64,000 bases of DNA from Mucilaginibacter glaciei (GCF_014773245.1 NZ_JACWMX010000001.1:62001-126000); one strand, 5' to 3'. Positions 49,210 to 58,965 are shown, counted from the stretch's first letter. Notes: generated by a model not told the origin, from the sequence alone. Made by a program: numbers and translations.

Positions 49210-50445
49210 TTATCTGTTCCAATAGTTTAATTGGTTTATGAGCTGTAACCGGCTGACGATGTTTTGGGTAAGTAAATTTTTTGTGCTCAGGTAACTGTTT
49301 ATCGCCAGTATTAGATCAGCAATTCTTAAGTCGCCGGTTTGTAAGAGTTGGGTATCAACTTTGATCAGGCTTTCTGAATATTTAAACTGGTCGTTTATCT
49401 CGGCAATCACCTTGTCATATTCGCTTATTTGCTGGTTTAGCTGGTTGATCTGTTGCGTATATTGGGTGTTAAAGAACGCTTTGTAGTTTTGTTGGGTTTC
49501 GCGCTCTAATGCCAGTTTTTTGTAAAGGATCTTACGCTGGCCGCCATCATATAAAGGTACGCTTAGCGTAAGCCCCGCACTACTGCCAAAGTTTTTATAA
49601 TACTGCCCGGTTAGGTCGGAGTTATAACCGCCATCTAAAAAAGCGTTCAATTTAGGCCGGTAACTGTAATCGATAAGTTTTTTATTGTTGATGAGGCGGA
49701 TGCTATCGAGTTTAAACTGCTTAAAAAAAATGCTGGTGGTCCTGTCATGTACCATATAACTTTCAATATCAGGCCTGGTAATTGGTACAATAGTCGTGTC
49801 TGCAATGCCCGATAAATAGTTGAGTGTGGCATATTCTGTTTTATATTGTAAGCGTGCCTGTGATAGTTGCAAACGTGCCTGTTTAAGCGTAACCAGAAAG
49901 GTAAGATAATCACTTTGCCTGTAAACGTTACTGCGGGTAAGCCGTTTTAAAAGATCCTCTTCTTTACTCAGTAAGGTTACAATTTCCTGATTAAAGGCTC
50001 GCTGCTGCAGGCTGCCGTAGGCGGTGATGTACTGCCCTATGATAGTGCGTTTTAAATCCTGCTCTGATAATTTGACGGAGTTGCGTAATGAATCGCGCTG
50101 CAGACCGATGGAAGCGAACTGGCTGTTTAAATAACTTTTGCCGATGAATGCCTTACTTACCGTTACCAAACCATTTACCGATTGCCCGTTGGTAATAGCA
50201 TTGGCATAACCGTAACCGTTAATAACCGGCGCATATAGCGCGGCACTGCTTGCGGTAACCTGTGGTTTAAACCCTGCCCTTATTCTTACGCTATCCAATT
50301 GTGCCGATAGAATTTGGTTGTTAAGGTCTTTAATAAGCGGACTGTTTTTTATGGCCTGGTCTAAAAAATCGGGTAGTGACTTTTGCTGCGCAAACCCGGC
50401 GGTTAACGTGGTTAGAAGAAATAAAAAACAGAATAGTTGTTTCAT
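49210..50445 (-). CDS. TolC-family outer-membrane efflux channel
   Basis: A 411-residue protein with a signal peptide (MKQLFCFLFLLTTLTAGFAQ) and long coiled-coil helices typical of TolC, duplicated in two halves (QLDSVRIRAGFKPQVTASSA, RLINNKKLIDYSYRPKLNAF, then GLTLSVPLYDGGQRKILYKK). Forms the exit duct of the tripartite pump. First gene of the operon. Confidence 0.93.
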   Translation of the reverse strand: MKQLFCFLFLLTTLTAGFAQQKSLPDFLDQAIKNSPLIKDLNNQILSAQLDSVRIRAGFKPQVTASSAALYAPVINGYGYANAITNGQSVNGLVTVSKAFIGKSYLNSQFASIGLQRDSLRNSVKLSEQDLKRTIIGQYITAYGSLQQRAFNQEIVTLLSKEEDLLKRLTRSNVYRQSDYLTFLVTLKQARLQLSQARLQYKTEYATLNYLSGIADTTIVPITRPDIESYMVHDRTTSIFFKQFKLDSIRLINNKKLIDYSYRPKLNAFLDGGYNSDLTGQYYKNFGSSAGLTLSVPLYDGGQRKILYKKLALERETQQNYKAFFNTQYTQQINQLNQQISEYDKVIAEINDQFKYSESLIKVDTQLLQTGDLRIADLILAINSYLSTKNLLTQNIVSRLQLINQLNYWNR

Positions 50446-50486
50446 AAAGGATCAATAGGGTAACCCATAAAATTAAATGACCGCGG

Positions 50487-50501
50487 GTTAAATACTTTAA
50501 C
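50487..50501 (-). promoter_or_regulatory. Small palindrome upstream of the efflux operon
   Basis: GTTAAA-TAC-TTTAAC is a perfect 6-bp inverted repeat about 42 bp upstream of the tolC start, with another GTTAAC nearby. It could be a repressor operator. No regulator gene is adjacent. Confidence 0.3.
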
Positions 50502-50580
50502 AGCTATGTTAACGGGTTGAATTTACGACGGAATTCTGTTTAAAACTTGGCGAAAAAAAATAATTGAAACTACGGTAATA

Positions 50581-50614
50581 ACAAACGCCCCGATCAAATG
50601 GTCGGGGCGTTTGT
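50581..50614 (-). terminator. Terminator downstream of the DUF1080 gene
   Basis: A 13-bp perfect stem ACAAACGCCCCGA (50581-50593) with TCGGGGCGTTTGT (50602-50614), 26 bp past the DUF1080 stop on the minus strand. Confidence 0.85.
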
Positions 50615-50639
50615 TGTTGTTTTGTTAAGTAGTATTTAA

Positions 50640-51623
50640 TTATTTAACGGGTGTTATAATAATATTCCTGTAGTCGATAGGGCCATGATCGCCCTGGATC
50701 AAAAGTGGCCCCGGCTCACCTTCCGCACTATTTATAGCACCGCCTGTAATGCCCGGAATAATCTGATCGCAAATAACCATTTTGCCGTTAGCAACAAGTG
50801 TGATCATCCGGCCTTTCAAAGTAATATCATAAGATTGCCACTCGCCGGGGTTTTTAGCCATCATTTTGTTTGGCGGTAAAAAACCGTATACAGAACTGAA
50901 TTGGTTATTTATCGGCTCCGGTTCGCCGCTTTTGGTGTCTATTACCTGGATCTCGTAACGGCCGCGCAAGTATACGCCGCTGTTACTGCCTTGTTTGTAT
51001 CTGAATTCGATATGCAATTTAAAATCAGTAAAGGTTTTATCGGTGATTAGGTTCGATCCTGATTTCAAGCTCCGTAAAACGCCATTTTCAACGGTCCATT
51101 GGTTTTTACCTTCGGTATGCCAGCCCTTAGTGTCTTTGCCGTTAAACAAACGGATGGGCTTGCCCCAAACAGGTTCTGACGATCTGATCAGCGCGGGTGC
51201 ACGCACACCGGTGAATGAATAGGATTGCCCGTCGGTATATACCATGGTGCCCTTTAGCTGGTCACCATTTACTTCAAATTCAAAATCCATATTGCGGTTG
51301 CCCGGTTCCCACTGCGGTGGAATAGAAAAGCTGTATTTGCCATCGGCCACCTTAACTTCAGAGATGGGCCTTGCGCTGCCAAATGCATATACGTAACGGC
51401 CGATAAGTGTATGTGTGCCCGATTTTTGAACTTCCAACCACGAAGGCAGGTTTTTGCCGCCCTGGCTAACAGTCAGGTCCCATCGGCCAATTACTGCCGG
51501 GTCTTTGGGTTCTGCGCCAAGCGATGCCGCTTTAATGCCTGAAAAAGCAAATAATAAAATGATGACCTGCAAGGCAATAGACCGCGACAGGTTAAGGTTT
51601 GCTAAAATTGCTATTCTTCTCAT
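50640..51623 (-). CDS. Exported DUF1080 (3-keto-disaccharide hydrolase-like) protein
   Basis: A 327-residue exported protein: signal segment in residues 1-33, a lipocalin-like beta domain (IGRWDLTVSQGGKNLPSWLE to FTGVRAPAL) of about 110 residues, then a concanavalin-like DUF1080 domain (IRLFNGKDTKGWHTEGKNQW, HIEFRYKQGSNSGVYLRGRY, MMAKNPGEWQSYDITLKGR). Family members bind or hydrolyse modified sugars in Bacteroidota and Planctomycetota. The two-domain arrangement is seen in related annotations but is not defined functionally. Stand-alone gene. Confidence 0.9.
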   Translation of the reverse strand: MRRIAILANLNLSRSIALQVIILLFAFSGIKAASLGAEPKDPAVIGRWDLTVSQGGKNLPSWLEVQKSGTHTLIGRYVYAFGSARPISEVKVADGKYSFSIPPQWEPGNRNMDFEFEVNGDQLKGTMVYTDGQSYSFTGVRAPALIRSSEPVWGKPIRLFNGKDTKGWHTEGKNQWTVENGVLRSLKSGSNLITDKTFTDFKLHIEFRYKQGSNSGVYLRGRYEIQVIDTKSGEPEPINNQFSSVYGFLPPNKMMAKNPGEWQSYDITLKGRMITLVANGKMVICDQIIPGITGGAINSAEGEPGPLLIQGDHGPIDYRNIIITPVK

Positions 51624-51709
51624 GGTAATAATTTAGATCATAAACCTACAAACTAACATCGACTTTCGGAAACAATGCTGTTTAATAAAAGCCCTGTGGC
51701 GTTTTAAAG

Positions 51710-53398
51710 TTAAAACTCTTCGGCCACTTCAAAGGTTAGTGTGAGTTTGGTTACGGGATGTATAAACTCCAGGTAAGTTGCCTGTAAGTACAGCCTGCCC
51801 GCAGCTGAGCCGTAAAGATCATCGCCAACAATTGGTGCGTTTAGGCCCAGTTCGTGCGCGGCATGCATCCGCAATTGATGGGTGCGGCCGGTTAGCGGCC
51901 AAAAATGTACTTTGGTAGTTGTTTCGTCCCTGCCGATGACCTGCCAGCGGGTAACTGCTTTTTTGCCGCTTTCAAAACAAACCAATTGCCGTGGCCTGTT
52001 TTCCAGATCGCCACGCAGTGGCAGCGTTATTTCACCCCCGTCATCTACTATTTTTTTAGAAAGTAATGCCGTGTAGCGTTTAACAACCGTGCGTTTTAAA
52101 AACTGTGCCTGGATGCGCTTGTGGGCATCTTTGGTTTTGGCTACGACTATTAAACCTGATGTAGCCATATCCAGCCGGTGGATAATAAGCGGTTCGATAT
52201 TAACAAAGGCTGCTTTAAGGCGGGTGTAAACCGAATCATGAATATTTGCCCCCGGAACGGACAATACATCGTAGGGCTTATTGACTACAACAAATTCATC
52301 ATCCTCATAAAGAATCTCGATCTGTACATGCTCGCCGGGATTGTTCAAAAGTGGGTTATCGTCCAGTACCATTTCGTGCAGCATGTGCCCTAAAATGGGT
52401 TTGCATTTGCCGGTGCAGGCGGGATAATATTGTTTGTGCTGCCTTACTTCTGATTTTGGTGCAGCTCCCCACCAAAATTCGGCCATTGCCAGCGGTTTGT
52501 ATTGGTTTAAAAATGCATATTGTAAAAGTTTTGGCGTGGCGCATTCGCCGGCAGCGGCGGGTGGTTTGCCAAAAATGGTATCTTTAAAAATGGCCTCTAA
52601 ATTTTTCTCTTGCCCGTATTTGTTCAGGAATACATACTGTTCAAAAAGTTGCTGCTGCAACGTGGCAGACCGTTCCCGGCGCTCGTTTTTTAACGCTTCA
52701 ATTTCTACTTCAAATTGCGCTATACCTGCCTTTATATCTTCTAATTGCTGTGCGCGGTTGTTTAAAAGCACGTTAAACTGGTGCTTGTCGTGCAGGCTCT
52801 GTTTAATCAGATCGGCTTCAAATATTGCATAATCAACATCGTTTAGCAATTCTTTTTGTTGGGCACGGAGTATTTTACGGTTATCCTTATTTATCTTTAA
52901 TTGTTTTTTTGCTGCGGCTATTTCTTCAGCAAATTGTTCCGTACGCTTTGCTAGTTGCTGTTTGAGTGTTTGATAACTTTCATTCCCCGTTATAGCCTTT
53001 ACTTGTGTGTTAATGGAGTTGATCACCTCCTGTTCCTTCACGAAGAAACTATCCTCAACAAGCATATCAAAAACCGGGGGTACAAAATTAGGGTGATTAT
53101 TAGATCCGGCCAACTTGCCCGAAAAGGCTGAAAGATACCCCAGTTTTCCCTCATCGTCCTGAACGACCAACACGCCAAACATCTTACCTATGGGTGGCCC
53201 GGGTAAGTCATCGCTTAGGCCAAAGTTATGATCAAGTTCTGTTTGGGTTTCCAGGTATTTCTGCAGTTGGCTGGCCGCTAATATTGTTAAAGGGTGTGGC
53301 TCGTAAAAAAACGGAAAGGTGAACTTTTGCGGCAGTGCTATCCCGGCGATGATTTTTTCATCAAAATAGGTAATGGCCTTTAGGTTGCTGCTTTCCAA
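51710..53398 (-). CDS. RluA-family pseudouridine synthase with long coiled-coil N-terminus
   Basis: A 562-residue protein, about twice the usual length. The C-terminal 210 residues are the RluA catalytic domain, with IIHRLDMATSGLIVVAKT carrying the catalytic Asp and PLTGRTHQLRMHAAHELG. The N-terminal part comprises a globular region and a long coiled coil (about 150-245). Similar long RluA proteins occur in Bacteroidota and gamma-proteobacteria (RluA/TruC-like with an N-terminal domain). Target RNA unknown. Confidence 0.92.
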   Translation of the reverse strand: MESSNLKAITYFDEKIIAGIALPQKFTFPFFYEPHPLTILAASQLQKYLETQTELDHNFGLSDDLPGPPIGKMFGVLVVQDDEGKLGYLSAFSGKLAGSNNHPNFVPPVFDMLVEDSFFVKEQEVINSINTQVKAITGNESYQTLKQQLAKRTEQFAEEIAAAKKQLKINKDNRKILRAQQKELLNDVDYAIFEADLIKQSLHDKHQFNVLLNNRAQQLEDIKAGIAQFEVEIEALKNERRERSATLQQQLFEQYVFLNKYGQEKNLEAIFKDTIFGKPPAAAGECATPKLLQYAFLNQYKPLAMAEFWWGAAPKSEVRQHKQYYPACTGKCKPILGHMLHEMVLDDNPLLNNPGEHVQIEILYEDDEFVVVNKPYDVLSVPGANIHDSVYTRLKAAFVNIEPLIIHRLDMATSGLIVVAKTKDAHKRIQAQFLKRTVVKRYTALLSKKIVDDGGEITLPLRGDLENRPRQLVCFESGKKAVTRWQVIGRDETTTKVHFWPLTGRTHQLRMHAAHELGLNAPIVGDDLYGSAAGRLYLQATYLEFIHPVTKLTLTFEVAEEF

Positions 53399-53520
53399 AT
53401 TTTACGAAGGGATTTTATAGTGCAAAAGTAAGCGATATTCTTTTAATGATATTACTTATTAATTGGTTTTAGCACCTCAAATAGGGGCCATGTTTTGTAT
53501 TTTTGTTGAGGATATATTTC

Positions 53521-54510
53521 ATGAAAAAGATACTGATCATATTACTGTTGTCTTCGGCATTTTCGGCAAATGCACAGGTGTTACGAAAAAGAACAACGAA
53601 GCTTATGGGTGGCCGTTTTGATATTACTATTGTGGCCAAAGATTCGTTAACAGCCGAACAAAATATTGATACCGTTATAACGGAGATAACCCGAATAGAA
53701 AACCTGATATCTGACTGGCGGCCGCAGACACAGGTATCGCAAGTAAATCAAAACGCCGGCATCCGCCCGGTAAAAGTTGACCGGGAGGTTTTTGAACTGA
53801 CCGAACGCGCGATCAATTTTTCAAAGATTACCAATGGTGGCTTTGATGTAAGCTTTGCCGCTATGGACAGGATCTGGAAATTCGATGGCAGTATGACTGA
53901 AATGCCCTCGCCCGAAGCTATCCGGAAATCAGTTGAAAGAGTGGGTTATCAAAATATAATCCTTGATAAAGCCAACTCAACTATCTTTTTGAAATTAAAA
54001 GGCATGAAGATAGGCTTTGGTGCTTTAGGGGAGGGCTACGCAGCCGATAAATGCCGTGACATGATGATGGCGAGGGGCATCAAGGCCGGGATAGTGAACG
54101 GATCTGGTGATATGCGTACCTGGGGGAGCCAGCCAAATGGGAAACCGTGGAATATTGGTATTACTAACCCACTACATAAGGATAAGCTGTTTGCGACCGT
54201 TCCGTTGCAACAGGGGGCTGTAGTAACTTCCGGGAATTATGAAAAATTTGTGGTGTTTAACGGCAAACGCTATTCGCACATTATTAATCCGGCTACTGGT
54301 TATCCGGTTACAGGATTAGCCAGCGTTACCGTGTTTGGCCCAAGTGCCGAAGTGGCCAACGGTTTCAGCACGTCATGTATGGTTTTGGGTAAAGAGGCTG
54401 GCTTAAAACTACTAAGCCAATATCCGGCCTACAGCTGCATTATGATTACTGACGATGGCAACATCATCCCATCGTCCAACATGGATATAAAAAAATACCG
54501 GCATTTATAA
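53521..54510 (+). CDS. apbE: FAD:protein FMN transferase (ApbE family)
   Basis: A 329-residue exported ApbE from the ATG at 53521 (signal MKKILIILLLSSAFSANAQ); an in-frame ATG 18 bp upstream is less likely. Motifs: MGGRFDITIVAKD, GFGALGEGYAADKCRDMMMA, NGSGDMRTWGSQP and the metal/FAD-site RYSHIINPATGYPV. ApbE attaches FMN through a phosphoester to Thr/Ser in [ST]GA[ST] motifs of periplasmic proteins. The neighbouring convergent operon encodes a DUF2271 protein with a TGAS motif and a flavodoxin/reductase protein, its likely partners (inference). Confidence 0.94.
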   Translation: MKKILIILLLSSAFSANAQVLRKRTTKLMGGRFDITIVAKDSLTAEQNIDTVITEITRIENLISDWRPQTQVSQVNQNAGIRPVKVDREVFELTERAINFSKITNGGFDVSFAAMDRIWKFDGSMTEMPSPEAIRKSVERVGYQNIILDKANSTIFLKLKGMKIGFGALGEGYAADKCRDMMMARGIKAGIVNGSGDMRTWGSQPNGKPWNIGITNPLHKDKLFATVPLQQGAVVTSGNYEKFVVFNGKRYSHIINPATGYPVTGLASVTVFGPSAEVANGFSTSCMVLGKEAGLKLLSQYPAYSCIMITDDGNIIPSSNMDIKKYRHL

Positions 54511-54521
54511 CATGAACGGGC

Positions 54522-56717
54522 TTAATAGCAGTCCATCAATATTTGCCCGTGCGATTGATAGTGGCTTATGCTTTCCCCCAGTTTGCTTTGGCAGATATGG
54601 TCCAGCAATTCTATCATATCGTTTTGCATAGACAAAGACCCGCAAAGCATGATAGCACCTTTTTTAGCTAAAACACCTGCAACAATCTCCGCATCGTGGG
54701 CAAGCAAATCCTTTATATATTGTTTTTTACCTTCGCGGGAAAAGGCAACGTGCAGCGCATTTAATTGACCACCAGACAGATTGCTTTTTATGGCAGATTC
54801 GTAAAGATCAAAGGAAGCCTGGCCGCGAAAGCCGCAGTATAAATGCGTGCTTATCTTTTTTGTATTCTGATCAAGCATCCCCAAAAACGGGGCGATACCC
54901 GTGCCGTTCGAGATCAACACAACAGCAGGTGCATTTTGCGGGAAATAAAAATGCGGGTTTGCCGCTATACGGGCCTTGAATGATTGCCCCGGCTGCAATT
55001 GGTGCAAGTAACCCGACCCTAAACCGTCGCGGTGCAGCTTCACACTTAACTGTATATCATTACCCACTTTGCCGATAGAATATAAACGTTCGCGGTGATC
55101 ATTGGCGGGATAAATAGCCAGCAAATCGCCGGATGTGAATTTGCTTCTGCGGGGAGTTTTCAAGCGGATCAGGAAGGCGCCTTCATCATGTGTCACAGGC
55201 GTTTTTTCAATAACGGTGAGTGATTGTAAACCAGTGGGTTTAGCATTGAGTAATTCGGGTGCAATTTCTATATCCATATTGGCCATCTGCGCCCAGGTTG
55301 TTGCCCATTGGCCAAATTCAGCAGGTGATTTATCATTAACGGTATGGATCTCGAGTAAGGGAACGGCCCAGTGCTGGCGCGAGAGCAGGTTGTTAACTTC
55401 GAAACCAAATTGGCAAAAGTCAGGATAGGCATGTGAGCCAAAGGCCACCACCGACGTTTGCACTGGGTGCAACTGTTGATACTGGTCTAACAGTTTCTCA
55501 AAATTTTTAGCATTAGTGGGGGCATCGCCTAATCCATAGGTGGCTGTAAAAACTATGATATGCTTTGCCTGTGGGTAAACTTTATAATCGTTAAGTTGTG
55601 CCAGGAAAGCTGTTTGTCCGTTTTTGATTAGCTGTTGATGAATTGCCCCTGCAAAACGGAATGTATTGCCGTTTTCAGATCCAACCAATAAAATAAACTT
55701 ACTTTCCTCAGCTTTGTATTTGTTTTTAACGCGGTTAGACCGGCGTTTCAGCGTGATCATAAAGCCAGAGTATATAAAAAACAGGATGTTAGCACTTGCC
55801 ACCGCCAGCACAATTGCCCAAATTGCACTTGCCCGGCCTGTATGCAGGTCGAGACTCAGGTTGTTTAAGATCACGGTAGTAGGATAGGGGACATCACTTA
55901 AGATATCGCCGGTAATTTGGTTGATCGCGAGTTCGCGGTCTTTGAGTTTTATGGTGTAGTAATCTTCGGGATCGTCAGAAAAAGGGTACTCGATGCTTTG
56001 AACGTCGGCCAGTTTAGTTTCTTTAAAAATGGCAAATTCAGAAAGCTTTTTCTTCGGCCCATCCTTGATCGCATTTAAATCTACATGAGCCGATTTCTTA
56101 GGCTGCGTAAATATCGCAAATTTAGTTAGGGACAGAAAAGTGCCCGTTAAAGCTATGATCAATATGGGGATAAGCGACAAGCGGCCTAATACTACGTGGT
56201 AATACTGCGCAAAATTTTCTTTAACTATCTTCTTAAAAAAGTGCCTTACCCCGCGTTGCCTTTGTATCACCAATACTGTGCCCGATATTGCGATAAGCAA
56301 TAAAATAAACGCGGTGATGCCCATGAAAATACGCCCTGCTTCATGTAAAAACAGCGAACGGTGCAGTGCAGTAACCCATTGAAAAAACTCATTGGGATTA
56401 CCCGGATGGCCTAAAACCTTGCCCGTACGCGGGTCGACATAGGCCAGCAGTTTATTACCGTCGGCATCATTGCCTTTGGCAATAAGAAATTGATTTGCAT
56501 CAATGCTAAGGTCGGTGATATCCGGATAGGCGGCCTTTAGTGAAGGGATGGCTTGCGAAAGAGTAATCTGGTTAAAGTCATGAGCGCGATAGGCGGGCAT
56601 TTTGTCTGCCAGGGGCTGAAAAGCCAGTATAATACCGGTTATGGAAGCAAGCGCAATAAAAAGAAAAAAAGATACAGCCAACGCAAGGTGGCTGTATCTC
56701 CAGACCGAGATAGTCAT
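54522..56717 (-). CDS. PepSY membrane domain fused to flavodoxin and ferredoxin-reductase domains
   Basis: A 731-residue membrane flavoprotein. PepSY-type membrane region with transmembrane helices near 10-30, 130-150, 178-198 and 300-322 (RHFFKKIVKENFAQYYHVVL carries conserved His). Then a flavodoxin domain (VGSENGNTFRFAGAIHQQL, FTATYGLGDAPTNAKNF) and a reductase part with RLYSIGKVG, ISNGTGIAPFLGML and LYCGFRG. It should pass electrons from NAD(P)H through FAD/FMN to the membrane and periplasm. Last gene of the minus-strand operon, convergent with apbE. Confidence 0.9.
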   Translation of the reverse strand: MTISVWRYSHLALAVSFFLFIALASITGIILAFQPLADKMPAYRAHDFNQITLSQAIPSLKAAYPDITDLSIDANQFLIAKGNDADGNKLLAYVDPRTGKVLGHPGNPNEFFQWVTALHRSLFLHEAGRIFMGITAFILLLIAISGTVLVIQRQRGVRHFFKKIVKENFAQYYHVVLGRLSLIPILIIALTGTFLSLTKFAIFTQPKKSAHVDLNAIKDGPKKKLSEFAIFKETKLADVQSIEYPFSDDPEDYYTIKLKDRELAINQITGDILSDVPYPTTVILNNLSLDLHTGRASAIWAIVLAVASANILFFIYSGFMITLKRRSNRVKNKYKAEESKFILLVGSENGNTFRFAGAIHQQLIKNGQTAFLAQLNDYKVYPQAKHIIVFTATYGLGDAPTNAKNFEKLLDQYQQLHPVQTSVVAFGSHAYPDFCQFGFEVNNLLSRQHWAVPLLEIHTVNDKSPAEFGQWATTWAQMANMDIEIAPELLNAKPTGLQSLTVIEKTPVTHDEGAFLIRLKTPRRSKFTSGDLLAIYPANDHRERLYSIGKVGNDIQLSVKLHRDGLGSGYLHQLQPGQSFKARIAANPHFYFPQNAPAVVLISNGTGIAPFLGMLDQNTKKISTHLYCGFRGQASFDLYESAIKSNLSGGQLNALHVAFSREGKKQYIKDLLAHDAEIVAGVLAKKGAIMLCGSLSMQNDMIELLDHICQSKLGESISHYQSHGQILMDCY

Positions 56718-56735
56718 ATCAATTCATTCAATATA

Positions 56736-57218
56736 TTAATTGGCGCTTAACCTTACATAGCGGATGTAACCTGTGCCTTCGGTTTTACCGGCAATACCCT
56801 CTGTGGTAAGTGGCACTTCCAGGTCTTTTTCGTAATATTTATTGTCTTCAACTGCTGTTTCGAAACGTAGTTTATAACCGGCGTTGATCTTGGAATTTTC
56901 TATCTCAAAGGTGGTAACACTTCTGTCGCCCCCGGTAACAGATGCACCGGTAATTGCACTGATATTAGTCGGTTTACTTTTGTAAAACTTAAACCAAGTA
57001 GCCAGGTTTTTGTACCATTTTTTATCAGACCCCATTACATAAAGGGTTTTTTCGTAGGCCCCTTTACTATCAACCAGCGATACTACAATGTAAGCGCCTT
57101 CGCCCATGTAGTTGGTCATTTGCAGCATGCATTTGTACTTGGTAGTCTGCGCTGATGAAACGTTTGCTTGTATTATTAAAAGAGTAAGGATAAATATAAA
57201 TCTCAGGAGGTGTTTCAT
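56736..57218 (-). CDS. DUF2271 periplasmic protein with a candidate flavinylation site
   Basis: A 160-residue secreted protein: signal peptide to about SSAQ (residue 24), DUF2271 fold (YMGEGAYIVVSLVDSKGAYE, YVMGSDKKWYKNLATWFKFY). ISAITGASVTGG at about 87-98 contains a [ST]GA[ST] motif (T90-G-A-S93) of the kind modified by ApbE. An ApbE gene is convergent 2 kb away and a PepSY-flavin reductase lies next. Covalent FMN on Ser93 would make it an electron carrier (inference). 18 bp from the PepSY gene and 4 bp after the ankyrin gene. Confidence 0.85.
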   Translation of the reverse strand: MKHLLRFIFILTLLIIQANVSSAQTTKYKCMLQMTNYMGEGAYIVVSLVDSKGAYEKTLYVMGSDKKWYKNLATWFKFYKSKPTNISAITGASVTGGDRSVTTFEIENSKINAGYKLRFETAVEDNKYYEKDLEVPLTTEGIAGKTEGTGYIRYVRLSAN

Positions 57219-57222
57219 TAGT

Positions 57223-58734
57223 TTATTTTAGAAAATCAATTGATGTGTTACTTTTTTTAAATGTTTCGTTCTCTTTTGCAAGGTCGTATGCGGTTTCTTT
57301 AAAATCGGTCGTGGCTTCCTTTTTAGCCCCTATCGAGATAAGATATTTAAGCATGGCATCATTTTGTGATATCATGGCAGATTTATGTAACGCGGTGACA
57401 CCTTCTTTATTTTTAGCGTTTACATCTATACCCAAAGGCTGCAAATGTTGTAATAACGACAAGCTGTTTTTAGCGACTGCAAGGTGGTAAAGTGTGTTAC
57501 CATTTTTTTGCGGTGCTTTTACATCTAAACCCTTGTCCTGTAATGATTTTAGCTTTGCGTCAAAATCTGCAGCACGTTGCCCGTTAAAGGGGCGTTCACC
57601 TGGCGATCCGTATGATTCAACCAAATAGTACGCCAGGTCGTTTCCTTTGTTATCAACAACCTTTACGTTAGCGCCTTTACTTATCAACAAATCTACAATG
57701 GCCGGCGAGTTACTGCGTACCGCTAAAGCGAGGGCTGTAACACCCTGTAAATTAGCTTGATTGATATTCTTTACTTTAGGGAATAGCAGGTTAAATACGC
57801 TGGTGTCACGGCTGCTTGCCGCCGCGTAAATAAATGGTGTGCTGCCTTCTTCATCGGCTTTATTAACATCAACACCCTTGCTTAAAAAGTAGGTGATGAT
57901 CTCGGCTTGATTAGGCTTGCGTACTAAGTAATGTAAAACATTCTGGCCTATTTTGCTGGTTGCGGTGGGTTTTACACCAAGGCCCTCCAGGTATTGGTAA
58001 ACAGCCAGCGTAGTGCCGCTACCCGGTGCACCACGGCCGCCACGACCCTGTGCTGCCATTAAAATAGCGGTTTGATTTACCGGTACACCTTTAGCCAAAA
58101 GTGCTTTTAGTAAATCAATATTACCGCCGCGGGCCGCATAGCTGAATGCATTGTTGCCTGCGGCATCGGTACTTTTAATGTCAAGCCCCTTGCTTACAAA
58201 ATAGTTGGTAAGGGTAAGGTCTTTATCGCCACTAACGGCTAATAAAAGCGCGTTGGCACCTTCCTGGTTAACTTCTTTTTTGATATCAACACCGTTAGTT
58301 AATAACAGGTCATATACTTTAGTATTGGTTTGACCAACACCTGCGGCAAAAGTAAACGGGGTGGCACCGTGGCTGTCTTCTACATCTAACTTTGATTTTT
58401 TAGCAATCAGGTATTCCATTATTTCGGCATTGCCCTTATATGCAGCCCAGTGCATGTAGGTACGGCCATCGTGCGTGAGCTTATCTGTGGTGTTGCCAGG
58501 TTGGTCTAACAGATAGGTAATCACATCATTCGGCGCCTGCGCATTGATAGCCATTACCGCAGGGTCAAAGCTCGAACCGTTTAATTGTGAAGGGCTGTTG
58601 CCTTTTTCAACTTCCGATTTAACAGCTGCAATGGTGGGCGTGTTTTTCCAAAAATCCTGATTAAGCAGGGTGTTCTGTTGCGCGTTTGCCGTGAAAGAAC
58701 ATACGGTAATAAGGGCGATGAATAATTTTTTCAT
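57223..58734 (-). CDS. Periplasmic ankyrin-repeat protein
   Basis: A 503-residue exported protein (signal MKKLFIALITVCSFTANAQ) made almost wholly of ankyrin repeats, about twelve by eye (DGRTYMHWAAYKGNAEIMEY, KSTDAAGNNAFSYAARGGNI, EEGSTPFIYAAASSRDTSVF, NGNTLYHLAVAKNSLSLLQH, KEGVTALHKSAMISQNDAML). An insert with RGGRGAPGSG interrupts the middle. It opens the operon with DUF2271 and the PepSY flavoprotein, so it may bind them. Exported ankyrin proteins near redox and heme genes are known but not defined. Confidence 0.9.
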   Translation of the reverse strand: MKKLFIALITVCSFTANAQQNTLLNQDFWKNTPTIAAVKSEVEKGNSPSQLNGSSFDPAVMAINAQAPNDVITYLLDQPGNTTDKLTHDGRTYMHWAAYKGNAEIMEYLIAKKSKLDVEDSHGATPFTFAAGVGQTNTKVYDLLLTNGVDIKKEVNQEGANALLLAVSGDKDLTLTNYFVSKGLDIKSTDAAGNNAFSYAARGGNIDLLKALLAKGVPVNQTAILMAAQGRGGRGAPGSGTTLAVYQYLEGLGVKPTATSKIGQNVLHYLVRKPNQAEIITYFLSKGVDVNKADEEGSTPFIYAAASSRDTSVFNLLFPKVKNINQANLQGVTALALAVRSNSPAIVDLLISKGANVKVVDNKGNDLAYYLVESYGSPGERPFNGQRAADFDAKLKSLQDKGLDVKAPQKNGNTLYHLAVAKNSLSLLQHLQPLGIDVNAKNKEGVTALHKSAMISQNDAMLKYLISIGAKKEATTDFKETAYDLAKENETFKKSNTSIDFLK

Positions 58735-58780
58735 TTGCTTGAATATTGCGTCAACTAATTGACTGCGCTAAATTAATAAG

Positions 58781-58806
58781 AATTAGTCTAAATAAGAATA
58801 CTAATT
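58781..58806 (-). promoter_or_regulatory. Palindrome upstream of the ankyrin/DUF2271/PepSY operon
   Basis: AATTAGT-N12-ACTAATT, a perfect 7-bp inverted repeat about 50 bp upstream of the ankyrin start, in an AT-rich stretch that also has repeated AATAAGAAT. It could be an operator. Resemblance to an iron-type box is weak. Confidence 0.35.
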
Positions 58807-58965
58807 GTAAGAATTTTATTACCCGATTTAATATTTTGAAATAAGCGCCATTTGTCCTTTCCTTATAATTTGCTTAAAATTGAGTGTTGACTGCCAGTGT
58901 GAAGTGGAGTTTAATATTTTTACTACAACATTGTTAAGGGCTAAGAATTTGAATGATATTTAAAA

